This document shows positions 7,257 through 13,966 of a stretch of 15,513 nucleotides of DNA, in pieces; the stretch's first letter is position 1; each line of letters starts with the position of its first letter. The notes beneath the pieces were generated by a model that was not told where the DNA came from, did not search any database, and saw nothing but the letters and a program-made list of their open reading frames with translations. The translations under genes were made by a program, and so were the position numbers. The stretch is from a bacterium UBP2_UBA4780 (GTDB lineage Bacteria; Edwardsbacteria; AC1; EtOH8), in contig DHHE01000219.1 of NCBI GenBank assembly GCA_002403115.1, forward strand, positions 15,957 through 31,469, given 5' to 3'.

Positions 7257-10200
7257 TCAGAAGGAGAGCGTCAGGAACAGCCGCATCCGCCTGGGTCCGT
7301 CGTAGCTCTGGGTGCTGGGCTCCCGGCCGCCGCAGTAGGGGTCGGTGGTGTAGTCCTTCCAGGCCTCCAGGAAGGTGATGTACTTCTCGTTCTGGTCTAT
7401 CTCCCCGTCCCCGTCCAGGTCCCGCCACTTGCTGTAGTAGGGGTTGGGCACGTTGATCAGGGGCTCGCCCGGGTCGACGAAGCCGTTCCCGTTCAGGTCC
7501 TGCCAGGTGTAGGCCACGCTGTCCGGTGTCGGGGTCGCCGAGAAGTCGTTGATGGTGATGTACCGGCCGTCGTTCATCGGGTCGCCGGTCACCGCGAACA
7601 CGTTGCGGGTGTTCTTCCGGTTGAAGACGTTGAACATCTCCATGTTCAATGAGGCGTTCACCCCGAACAGGTTGAAGCCCTTGGTCAGCATCAGGTCGGA
7701 ATTCCAGGTCCAGGGCATCCTGGCCCCGTTGATGTCGCCCAGCGGCCGCTGCTTGCTGTCCTTCCGGGTGTAGGGCAGGCCGCTGCCTATGTTGGTCAGC
7801 AGGCTCAGGGAGACGTTGGCCAGGGGCCGGATCTTGCCCAGGGCCGGCCCGAACTTGTCGTCGAAGTCGAAATTGGTGCTGACGGAGATGGTGTGCCTCT
7901 GGTCGAACTCCAGGAAGTTGTCGTTGGCCGGGTTGGGGTAGGGCTGGCCGGTGGCCGGGTCGGTGCCCATGTAGTAGAACCAGTAGCTGTATCCCTCGAA
8001 GGCGTCGGAGGCCGTGCCCTTGGCCAGGGACATGGTGTAGGCCAGCCGCCCGGAGAAGACGTCCTTGCCCGGCCGCTTCTGCAGGGTCAGCTCCAGGCCC
8101 TTGGAGTTGCCGTATTCGGCGTTGGCCAGGGTGGTGTAGGAGAGCCCGGTGCCGCCCACCTCCCGGGTGTCGGATACGAAGCGGGTGCCCATCAGGTCGA
8201 AGATGTCCTTGTAGAAGATGGTGACGTCGCCGGCGATGTCGTCGGCGAACTGGTGCGAGAAACCGGCCTCGTAGGCGATGGTCCGCTGCACCCCCAGGTC
8301 CGGGTCGCCCATGATGGAGTTGCCCCGGGTGATGTCCGCCTGGAGCGACTCGTAGAGGTACTGCAGCTGCGGCTGCTGGAAGAAGTGGCCGTAGCTGACG
8401 TGGAGCACCGTCCTCTCGGTGATGGGGTGCGAGATCCCCAGGCGCGGCGACAGCTTGTACTTGGGCTTGGCGTCGACGAAGGAGGCGGTGTCGGTCAGGT
8501 TGAAGTTGTCCACCTTCTTCTTGGCCTTGGAGTTCAGGTAGTCGAAGCGCAGCCCGGCGTTGACGATGAAACCCTCGAACTCCAGCTTGTCCTGGAGGTA
8601 GGCCGCCCCGGTCACCGGTTTGAACAGGTAGTAGTCCTTGAACGGCTCCGGGTCCCAGGGCAGCGAGTTGGATTTGAGGTAGACCTCGTGCAGCTTGAAG
8701 TCCACCCCGCCCTGGACCATGTTGTAGTTGTCCACCTGGGAGGTGACGTCGAACTTGGCCGCGTTGTACTTGGCGTAGGTCTTCTCCCAGAGGCGGGCCA
8801 ACCCCGCCGTGTAGAATATGCCGGAGATGCCGTAGGGGTTGTCCACGTCGTAGGCGTTGGTGGACTGGCCGGCGTAGGCGTCGTAGACGCTGTCGCCGTT
8901 GGCGTCGGCGTCGGAGAGGAAGATGTAGTCCTGCCACCACTTGCGGTCCTTCTCGGCCGTGGTGTCCTTGACCCCGGTCATGTTGGTGGTGTAGAAGTGG
9001 TTCAGGATGATGTTGTAGAAGGTCTTGTTGCTTATCTGGTGCCTCCAGGTGAAGTTGCCCTGGCGGGCCTTGGACATGTAGGAGTAGTAGCTGTCCAGGT
9101 GGTACTTGTAGCTGGCGGTGTACAGCTCCCGCTGGTCGCGGTTGGCCAGCCCGCCGGCCGAGATCCTGATGTTGGCCCCCGGCACCTTGTAGCTCAGCTT
9201 GCCCTGGAGCCGGTAGCTCTGGTACTGGCCGTGAGGCAGGTAGGGCTTGTCCCATTCCTTCCAGCCGCGCATGGTGAAGGCCTCTATTCTCCTGGCCTTC
9301 TCTCTCTCCCAGGCCTCAACGTTGCCGGCCCTTATACTGTCCGCCCATTCGCCAACCCATCCGACATCGGTTGTCCCCGGTATCGTGTCCCACTCCGATT
9401 GGCTGTAATACAGGGTGTCGGCCCAGAAGTAGTCCTTGTCAGGATCGTGGGTCCAGTACTTGTCGGGCATGAAGGCCGGACGGAAATCGTCGGTGTGGCG
9501 CAGCTCGCCGGACAGGAAGTAGTTGAGGCTGTTGACGGCCGGCACCGGGCCGCCGAAGCTGGCCTCGATGCGGTTCTCCCCCCGGCTGTTGGACATCAGC
9601 ACCTCGTCGGTGGTGTATTTCACGAATGCGCTGTGCTCGGCCCCGCCCTCCTTGGTGACCACGTTCATCACCCCGGACATGGCCTCGCCGTATTCGGCGT
9701 TGAAGCCGCCGGTGATGACCATGACCTCCTGGATGGCGGCCGGGTTCACCTGGGCCCCCTGGGCGCCGGTCAGGGCGTTGGTCACCGAGACGCCGTCGAT
9801 GAAGACCACCATCTCGTCCGAGCGCCCGCCGCGGATGTTGATCGCGCCCCCGGAGCTGACCGCGCCCGCGGTGTTGGCCGCGATGTTGGCGGTGCTGGCC
9901 GCCGGCATGGCCATGATCTCCTGGGCCGAGGTCACCCGGGTGGTGGTGGTGGCGTCCTTGATGACCATCTTGCGCTCGGCCACGATCTCAATGCCGCCGA
10001 CGGTCACTATGCCCGGCTTCAGCCTGAAGTTGTTGGTCGTGGTCAGGTCCATCAGGACCCTGACGTTGGTCATGGTCGTCATTTCGTAGCCCATCATCCG
10101 GGCCTGGACCGAGTAGGTTCCCACCGGGACGTTGACGATGATGTACCTGCCGTCCAGGTCGGTGTTGGCGCCCATGGCGGTGCCCAGCACCGTGACCACC

Positions 10201-10334
10201 GCCCCGGGCAGCGGTTCCCTGGTGTCGGCGTCGATCACCGTACCCACCAGCTTTCCGGTGGTGGCCGCCAGGGCCAGGCTTCCGGCCAGAGCCAGGCAGA
10301 GCGCCGCTGCCGCGATTGACCTGAGATGTCTCAT
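7257..10334 (-). CDS. TonB-dependent receptor with carboxypeptidase-like domain and two C-terminal EF-hand loops
   Basis: A 1025-residue outer-membrane receptor and the first gene of the operon. Signal peptide about 1-23; CarboxypepD_reg-like domain about 27-106 (GTVIDADTREPLPGA); plug about 116-230 (INIRGGRSDEMVVFIDGVSV, FNAEYGEAMSGVMNVV); then a barrel ending RLFLTLSF with the expected terminal Phe. Two complete EF-hand-type loops, DLNGNGFVDPGE (about 946-957) and DLDGDGEIDQNE (about 972-983), sit between the last barrel strands, where only a short turn or loop would be needed. GGAGGG lies about 10 bases upstream of the ATG. The stop TGA is 34 bases before the next start, so the two genes are co-transcribed. 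The domain order matches the receptor at 173-2908, which has only one loop, so the two are paralogues and not copies. Ligand unknown; calcium binding is predicted from motif geometry only. Confidence 0.95.
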   Translation of the reverse strand: MRHLRSIAAAALCLALAGSLALAATTGKLVGTVIDADTREPLPGAVVTVLGTAMGANTDLDGRYIIVNVPVGTYSVQARMMGYEMTTMTNVRVLMDLTTTNNFRLKPGIVTVGGIEIVAERKMVIKDATTTTRVTSAQEIMAMPAASTANIAANTAGAVSSGGAINIRGGRSDEMVVFIDGVSVTNALTGAQGAQVNPAAIQEVMVITGGFNAEYGEAMSGVMNVVTKEGGAEHSAFVKYTTDEVLMSNSRGENRIEASFGGPVPAVNSLNYFLSGELRHTDDFRPAFMPDKYWTHDPDKDYFWADTLYYSQSEWDTIPGTTDVGWVGEWADSIRAGNVEAWEREKARRIEAFTMRGWKEWDKPYLPHGQYQSYRLQGKLSYKVPGANIRISAGGLANRDQRELYTASYKYHLDSYYSYMSKARQGNFTWRHQISNKTFYNIILNHFYTTNMTGVKDTTAEKDRKWWQDYIFLSDADANGDSVYDAYAGQSTNAYDVDNPYGISGIFYTAGLARLWEKTYAKYNAAKFDVTSQVDNYNMVQGGVDFKLHEVYLKSNSLPWDPEPFKDYYLFKPVTGAAYLQDKLEFEGFIVNAGLRFDYLNSKAKKKVDNFNLTDTASFVDAKPKYKLSPRLGISHPITERTVLHVSYGHFFQQPQLQYLYESLQADITRGNSIMGDPDLGVQRTIAYEAGFSHQFADDIAGDVTIFYKDIFDLMGTRFVSDTREVGGTGLSYTTLANAEYGNSKGLELTLQKRPGKDVFSGRLAYTMSLAKGTASDAFEGYSYWFYYMGTDPATGQPYPNPANDNFLEFDQRHTISVSTNFDFDDKFGPALGKIRPLANVSLSLLTNIGSGLPYTRKDSKQRPLGDINGARMPWTWNSDLMLTKGFNLFGVNASLNMEMFNVFNRKNTRNVFAVTGDPMNDGRYITINDFSATPTPDSVAYTWQDLNGNGFVDPGEPLINVPNPYYSKWRDLDGDGEIDQNEKYITFLEAWKDYTTDPYCGGREPSTQSYDGPRRMRLFLTLSF

Positions 10335-10397
10335 GTCGGTTCTACCCTCCGCTTTATGATTTGTTTGGTATCTCGGTCGGACCTTGCGGTTTCCCTG

Positions 10398-10426
10398 TAT
10401 ATAAATTGGTATTAAGTTGTAATTAA
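10398..10426 (-). promoter_or_regulatory. Possible promoter of the four-gene receptor operon
   Basis: On the minus strand TTAATT (10421-10426) is separated by 17 bases from TATATA (10398-10403), in the most AT-rich part of the gap and about 65 bases before the receptor start codon. The -35 matches consensus at only three positions, so this is a weak candidate. TATAGT near 10475 on the same strand is an alternative -10 but has no good -35. The position in the intergenic region is the main argument. Confidence 0.3.
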
Positions 10427-10669
10427 AGTAGCACGATTAGAGACCATCTCCCGAACATTAACTGGGACTTGACTATACTCCGAAATCTTCCTGTTTTCCT
10501 GGATTCCTTAGAAAAACCTACTACTAGTTCTATATTATTGAATGGGGCCTCCCCATCGCATTGCGTTCTCTTTCGTTTTTTCTACGCCTGGTTGGCCGCC
10601 TTTTGGCTTTTGCGCGTTTCCGGGCTTTGGGTTCGGTTTTCTTCGATGCCGGGTCCCTGGTTTGCCGTT

Positions 10670-10700
10670 CGAGCGGGGCCGCCCCTGGCGGCCCCGCTCG
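10670..10700 (-). terminator. GC-rich hairpin after the Asp-box protein gene
   Basis: CGAGCGGGGCCGC (10670-10682) and GCGGCCCCGCTCG (10688-10700) are perfect 13-base arms around five bases. The stem begins 13 bases past the stop codon. As with the hairpin at 81-110, no T-run follows on the minus strand (the next bases read AACGGCAAACC). It probably marks the 3' end of the transcript, by termination or by blocking exonucleases. The position after a stop codon is observed; the mechanism is inferred. Confidence 0.6.
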
Positions 10701-10713
10701 ATTGTTGGATGGG

Positions 10714-12450
10714 TTACTTCACCACCACCATTCTCTTGGCGGCGGTGCTCCCGCCCGAGGAGAGCTTGTAGAAGTAGATGCCGTTGGTGACTTTGCCCGC
10801 GTTCCAGGAGACGCTGTTGGCCCCGGCCTGGCCCTGTCCCCTGAACTCCTTGACCGTCTGCCCGGTCACGTTGTAGATCTTCAGGCTGTAGTCCCCGGCC
10901 TTGGGCAGGCTGAAGGAGATCTCGGTGTTGGCCCGCACCGGGTTGGGACGGTTCTGGTTGAGGGCCAGCTTGTGGGTCGGCTGGGCGGTCGGCCCGCCGG
11001 CCACGCCTACTTCAAAATGGAAGACGGCGTGGTATTGCTTGTTCTCGGTGTCGACGGTTCCAGGAGCACTCTGGTAGGCCTGCCCGGCATCCGGGCTCCA
11101 CAGCCAGGTGATGTGCAGGCTGTCTCCGAAGACGGCGCAGTCCGGATAGGCGTCGTCCTCGCAGCTCCCCGCGGCCGCCCCCGGGGACTGGCTGTTGGTG
11201 AGGTTGAATTTCGGATACCAGTTGGCGCCGCCGTCCTTGGACAGCGTGTACCAGATGTCCCCGTTGGCGTAGCCGTTGGCCGCCACGTCGATGGAGTCGA
11301 AGTAGGCGAAGACCACCATCATGGTGCCGTCGGCGTGCTGGGTCATGCAGGGCCAGCCGTAGTTCAGGGTGTTGTAGGCGTACCACTGGACTTCGCTGGT
11401 CAGCTCCCTGGTGACGTAGCGGAACCCGTTGTTCTCCGACCAGTCGAAGATGCCGACGTAGACCAGGGTGGAGTCGCCGATGCTGTTGTAGTTCCAGCTG
11501 TAGTAGCTGTTCAGGATGTGAAGGTAGTTGTCGTTGTCGAAGAACACGTGGGTGTGGAGGTAGGGGATCACCGTGTCGCCGTTGGGATCGGTGGTGACGG
11601 GATCCACGGCGATCTGGACGTTGCCCCAGGTGACCCCGTAGTCCTCGCTGATCCGGTAGATCTGGGTGTCGTACGAATCGACCACGGCCACCGCCAGCCT
11701 TCCCCCGGCGCCGGCCGCTACCTGCTGGCTGGGGAAGTCGGACCGGAAGCCCATGGTGCCGTCAAAGCTCAGGTCCATCCAGGTGTTCCAGGTCTGGCCC
11801 AGGTCGTACGAGCGGTTGAACCCGGTGCCGTTGCCGGCCGGTCCCTGGGCCGCCATGTAGATGGTGTCCGAGTTGCCCGGGTTGCGGTTGACCGCCAACC
11901 GGTTCCACCAGGCGCCGCCCCACGGCAGGGCGTTGGCCCCGGCCGAGTCCGCCCCGTCGGTGGTGAACACGCCCAGCCCCTCGCCCGCGTCGTAGGAGAA
12001 CAGCGGCGGGTACTTGCCGGCGATGGTGGCGTAGAAGGCCCCCAGCCCGATGCCGTCATAGGTGCAGCCCGATGATCCCCAGCGGGCGCCCGGGATGTCG
12101 GCATAGGCGGTCGGCCCCAGGTAGCTGCCGTCGGCCCCCCGGTAGTTGTACATGTAGCGCCGGGTGCTGCCGCCAAAGGTCTCGTTCTCGAACGTCCAGC
12201 TGAAATGCACGCCGCCGTTGCCGTCGATCGAGATCTGGTTCATGACGTTGCCGTTGCTCGGCCAGTCCATCCAGGTCGTGCCGACCTCGGTGCCGACGTT
12301 GGGAAGCTTGGGGCTGTTGGCGATGGCGATCTTCTGGGGCTGGTGCGAGTAGTCGGCGTCGATCATCGCGGTCCTGGGGGCCGGTTTGGCCAGGGCGGGG
12401 AGCGCCACCAGCACCATCACCGCCAGTGACAATACAACCAATTTTTTCAT
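10714..12450 (-). CDS. Secreted Asp-box (sialidase-like propeller) protein with C-terminal sorting domain
   Basis: A 578-residue exported protein. The signal peptide is about residues 1-22 (MKKLVVLSL, ending ALA). Asp boxes of the form S-x-D-x-G-x-T-W occur at 214-221 (SYDLGQTW) and 268-275 (SEDYGVTW), with a near match at 404-411 (SKDGGANW), which points to a sialidase/BNR-type beta-propeller. I see no catalytic Arg triad that would make it a sialidase. The C-terminal domain (about 495-578) begins LNQNRPNPVRANTEISF, contains IYNVTGQTV and TNGIYFYKL, and ends KRMVVVK, as in type IX sorting domains. I chose the ATG at 12450 because a signal peptide begins there and AAGGAAGG lies about 10 bases upstream. 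The in-frame GTG at 12531 adds 27 residues before the signal peptide and overlaps a Shine-Dalgarno-like sequence, so it is unlikely. The gene has its own promoter and seems to be a single transcription unit. Function unknown beyond surface display or secretion. Confidence 0.92.
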   Translation of the reverse strand: MKKLVVLSLAVMVLVALPALAKPAPRTAMIDADYSHQPQKIAIANSPKLPNVGTEVGTTWMDWPSNGNVMNQISIDGNGGVHFSWTFENETFGGSTRRYMYNYRGADGSYLGPTAYADIPGARWGSSGCTYDGIGLGAFYATIAGKYPPLFSYDAGEGLGVFTTDGADSAGANALPWGGAWWNRLAVNRNPGNSDTIYMAAQGPAGNGTGFNRSYDLGQTWNTWMDLSFDGTMGFRSDFPSQQVAAGAGGRLAVAVVDSYDTQIYRISEDYGVTWGNVQIAVDPVTTDPNGDTVIPYLHTHVFFDNDNYLHILNSYYSWNYNSIGDSTLVYVGIFDWSENNGFRYVTRELTSEVQWYAYNTLNYGWPCMTQHADGTMMVVFAYFDSIDVAANGYANGDIWYTLSKDGGANWYPKFNLTNSQSPGAAAGSCEDDAYPDCAVFGDSLHITWLWSPDAGQAYQSAPGTVDTENKQYHAVFHFEVGVAGGPTAQPTHKLALNQNRPNPVRANTEISFSLPKAGDYSLKIYNVTGQTVKEFRGQGQAGANSVSWNAGKVTNGIYFYKLSSGGSTAAKRMVVVK

Positions 12451-12528
12451 TTGGGTCTTTCCTTCCTTTTGGATTTTGTGTTTACTTGATGTTTCCGGTG
12501 GAAATATGAATAGAACGACTGACCGGCC

Positions 12529-12538
12529 CACCTCCTTT
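12529..12538 (-). promoter_or_regulatory. Unused Shine-Dalgarno-like sequence in the leader of the Asp-box gene
   Basis: The minus strand reads AAAGGAGGTG, about as strong an anti-16S match as is possible, 79 bases upstream of the chosen ATG. No ATG, GTG or TTG lies at a working distance downstream; the GTG inside the motif is too close. It may be a ribosome standby site or a chance match. A small hairpin (TTTCC, ACC, GGAAA) lies between it and the gene. Confidence 0.4.
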
Positions 12539-12595
12539 CCGTTGCGTTATCCGGCTGGTTGGTTTATACGGATTCCCCTGTCGCTTTATGCCATT

Positions 12596-12624
12596 AACAT
12601 ATCACTTTTTCGGCCGTTTGTCAA
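12596..12624 (-). promoter_or_regulatory. Sigma70-type promoter of the Asp-box gene
   Basis: On the minus strand a perfect -35 TTGACA (12619-12624) is followed by exactly 17 bases and the -10 TATGTT (12596-12601), which matches four of six consensus positions including the key first T, second A and last T. The start site would fall near 12589, giving a leader of about 140 bases. The box lies in the AT-rich gap right after the stop of the 112-residue membrane protein gene. This is the best promoter in the window. Confidence 0.7.
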
Positions 12625-12634
12625 GATTTTTCGC

Positions 12635-12652
12635 ATGAAAATTACATTTCAT
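12635..12652 (-). promoter_or_regulatory. Imperfect palindrome next to the promoter
   Basis: ATGAAA (12635-12640) and TTTCAT (12647-12652) form an 18-base dyad with a six-base centre, 10 bases upstream of the -35 box and overlapping the stop codon of the preceding gene. It could be a regulator site for the promoter or a weak hairpin at the end of the upstream operon. AT-rich dyads this short also occur by chance. Confidence 0.25.
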
Positions 12653-12987
12653 CTGCTGGTCCACCGGGTGTAGGTCCAGCCGGCGAAGATGGCGATGATC
12701 CCGGCCAAAAAGATGCCCAGCGCCTCCAGGCTCCGGCTCTGGCAGATCATCATCAGCTGGTCGGTGCGCGACGGGTCCAGCCTGGGATAGATGGCCAGCG
12801 GCAGGAAGTGGAACAGCACCCCCAGGGCCAAAAAGGCGGCCCCGGCGATGGGCAGCACCCAGATGAACGACTGCCGCCGGATCACCCCCAGCAGCCGCCG
12901 CAGTATTCGGCCGTAAAGGAACAGGGCCATGCAGAACAGGGCCACCGCCACCGCGAACAGCAGCTCGGCCGGTATGGAGATTTCCAT
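12649..12987 (-). CDS. Small three-helix membrane protein of unknown function
   Basis: A 112-residue protein with three hydrophobic segments at about residues 7-25, 41-65 and 86-105. Basic residues follow the first segment (RILRRLLGVIRRQ), which suggests an N-out, C-in arrangement by the positive-inside rule. AAGGAGGG lies eight bases before the ATG, and the stop is TGA. It is the last gene of the Roadblock cluster and follows another three-helix membrane protein of similar size, so the two may form a complex. Between them sits the empty repeat element (13011-13116), whose end directly abuts this gene's ribosome binding region. I do not recognise a family. Confidence 0.8.
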   Translation of the reverse strand: MEISIPAELLFAVAVALFCMALFLYGRILRRLLGVIRRQSFIWVLPIAGAAFLALGVLFHFLPLAIYPRLDPSRTDQLMMICQSRSLEALGIFLAGIIAIFAGWTYTRWTSR

Positions 12988-13010
12988 AAAATGCCCTCCT
13001 TAATCAATGG

Positions 13011-13116
13011 GAATGAGAAAACGAATGCGGGGTCGTCTTGAAGCCAAGGGCAATTCACCGAAGTTTCGATTTCGCTTTACTGCGCGCTTTCCCATTCGTT
13101 TTCAAATTCGTATTGG
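13011..13116. repeat. Short repeat-bounded element, empty form
   Basis: The left end (13011-13027, GAATGAGAAAACGAATG) and right end (13086-13116) are inverted relative to each other. The right end read on the minus strand starts CCAATACGAA and ends GAAAGC. Both are built of degenerate GAA-N-N-N hexamers. The same two end types, in the same order, bound the four-helix-bundle gene at 13526-13966. About 60 bases lie between the ends here and hold no frame I can support. The element fills the gap from two bases after one gene's stop codon to just before the next gene's ribosome binding site. It could be a deletion derivative or a non-autonomous relative of the longer element; that is inference. 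Confidence 0.6.
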
Positions 13117-13118
13117 AA

Positions 13119-13508
13119 TTACTTCGCCGCCGGCTGCGCCGCCGGTACCGGCTTGGGGGCGGGCTTCTTGGCCGGGGTCACCGCCTGCTTGAACTTGAGG
13201 GCGCCCATCAGCGACAGGGCCCCGGACAGCAGGAAGAAGCCGTAGGCCACCCAGGACTGCATGACGTTCAGCTTCACCTGGCTGGCGTAGGCCACGACCT
13301 GAATGACGGCGTACACCAGGATGCCCGAGGGGGCGAAGATCATGAACTGCCAGTTGGTCTTCTTGCGGAGCACCAGCTCGTACTTCCGGGCGATCAGCCC
13401 GAACAGCACGCAGGTCACCCACAGGAGGACGCTGCCGGCCACCGCCACCAGGTTGGTGACCGTCACGAACCACAGGTACTCGTCGGGGTACAGTAGCTGC
13501 TGGAACAT
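13119..13508 (-). CDS. Small three-helix membrane protein with Pro/Ala/Lys tail
   Basis: A 129-residue protein with hydrophobic segments at about 14-40, 54-76 and 82-104, then a low-complexity tail (AKKPAPKPVPAAQPAAK) that should lie in the cytoplasm given its charge. The start is supported by TTAAGGAGG ending five bases before the ATG; the stop is TAA. The gene lies between the two repeat-bounded elements and, before the insertion of the four-helix-bundle element, would have followed the second Roadblock gene directly. This makes it a likely membrane partner of the Roadblock proteins, but no family is recognised. Confidence 0.82.
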   Translation of the reverse strand: MFQQLLYPDEYLWFVTVTNLVAVAGSVLLWVTCVLFGLIARKYELVLRKKTNWQFMIFAPSGILVYAVIQVVAYASQVKLNVMQSWVAYGFFLLSGALSLMGALKFKQAVTPAKKPAPKPVPAAQPAAK

Positions 13509-13525
13509 CTTTCCTCCTTAATAGC

Positions 13526-13966
13526 GAATGAGAATACGAAAACGAATTACCGCAAACTTTCTTTTTTCCTTAATCGGGCGCTCTGGTTTCGTGCGTTTTT
13601 AACCATGGAGGCGAAGATGGCCGTAAGTTCATCGGTTTCCTTAAGCAGAAAAGATGTTTCCTGGTCAGAATTATATCGGTCTAAAAGCAATTCCAGCCAA
13701 TAAGCTGTTTCGTCAAGTTCCTGCAGGGAAAGAGAAGCCTTGGCGGCGAATTCCGCCTTCGATCTGGAGCGGGTGGCTTCCCGATAGTTGGCACCTACCG
13801 AAGTCCCGGACCTGAGGAATTGTTTCCCTATTACCTGGAAAACCACCCCTTGTGGCAATCTAGTGTATAGCTCGATTATCCTGAGAGCGTATCTTTTTGT
13901 CCTCAGCTTAAGGTCTTCCATGATGCCCGCGCCCATGGAATTTATTTGCTTTCGTTTTCGTATTGG
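13526..13966. mobile_element. Repeat-bounded element carrying the four-helix-bundle gene
   Basis: The left end (13526-13547) and right end (13948-13966) are inverted and share the perfect 14-mer AATACGAAAACGAA. Their end types match those of the empty element at 13011-13116: the left end begins GAATGAGAA, and the right end on the minus strand begins CCAATACGAA and ends GAAAGC. Lengths differ by whole GAA-N-N-N hexamers. The element begins directly after the TGA of the second Roadblock gene and stops just before the ribosome binding site of the 129-residue membrane protein gene. The interior is one gene of lower GC than its surroundings. No transposase is present, so movement, if any, needs help in trans. 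Structure observed; mobility inferred. Confidence 0.5.
13547..13936 (-). CDS. Four-helix-bundle protein (S23/IVP family)
   Basis: A 129-residue protein of the family first known from intervening sequences in 23S rRNA genes (S23 proteins) and related to the Avd accessory protein of diversity-generating retroelements. Family hallmarks are plain: RYALRIIELYTRLP, then FLRSGTSVGANYREATRSRSKAEF, then LQELDETAYWLELL, which together form the helical bundle with a basic surface. There is no clear Shine-Dalgarno sequence. The ATG at 13921 (MEDLKLRTK) fits the usual N-terminus better than the ATG at 13936 and would give 124 residues. GC is visibly lower than in the flanking genes (one 60-base line is 40%, against well over 60% nearby). 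The gene sits in an inverted-repeat-bounded element inside an operon, with no rRNA gene in view. Its biochemical role is unknown; nucleic-acid binding is assumed for relatives. Confidence 0.88.
   Translation of the reverse strand: MGAGIMEDLKLRTKRYALRIIELYTRLPQGVVFQVIGKQFLRSGTSVGANYREATRSRSKAEFAAKASLSLQELDETAYWLELLLDRYNSDQETSFLLKETDELTAIFASMVKNARNQSARLRKKESLR

Larger units (their letters stand above)
10335..10713 (-). other. 379-base gap without a gene, between the receptor operon and the Asp-box protein gene
   Basis: Neither strand shows a convincing gene here. The part next to the receptor gene (10350-10540) is much more AT-rich than the coding sequence and is where the operon promoter should lie. 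A short perfect hairpin (ATGGGG, CCT, CCCCAT) occupies 10542-10556, with no T-run on either side. The other end holds the hairpin downstream of the Asp-box gene (10670-10700). Confidence 0.6.

Noticed and set aside
10542..10556. Small perfect hairpin ATGGGG-CCT-CCCCAT as a terminator
   Set aside because: The stem is only six pairs, no T-run follows on either strand, and it is far from any stop codon, so chance is a sufficient explanation.
10469..10771. Plus-strand 100-codon frame in the gap before the receptor operon
   Set aside because: No ribosome binding site, unusual composition, and it runs through the hairpin at 10670-10700 and into the antisense of the Asp-box gene.
12451..12531. Longer N-terminus of the Asp-box protein from a GTG at 12531
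   Set aside because: It would put 27 polar residues before a clear signal peptide, and the GTG overlaps the Shine-Dalgarno-like sequence. The ATG at 12450 has a proper ribosome binding site.
13011..13966. CRISPR-like array from the repeated AATACGAAAACGAA motifs
   Set aside because: There are only four copies, in inverted pairs, of variable length, around whole genes and not around regular spacers, and no cas gene is present.
13526..13966. A 23S rRNA intervening sequence in its usual place
   Set aside because: No rRNA sequence flanks the four-helix-bundle gene; both neighbours are protein-coding genes.
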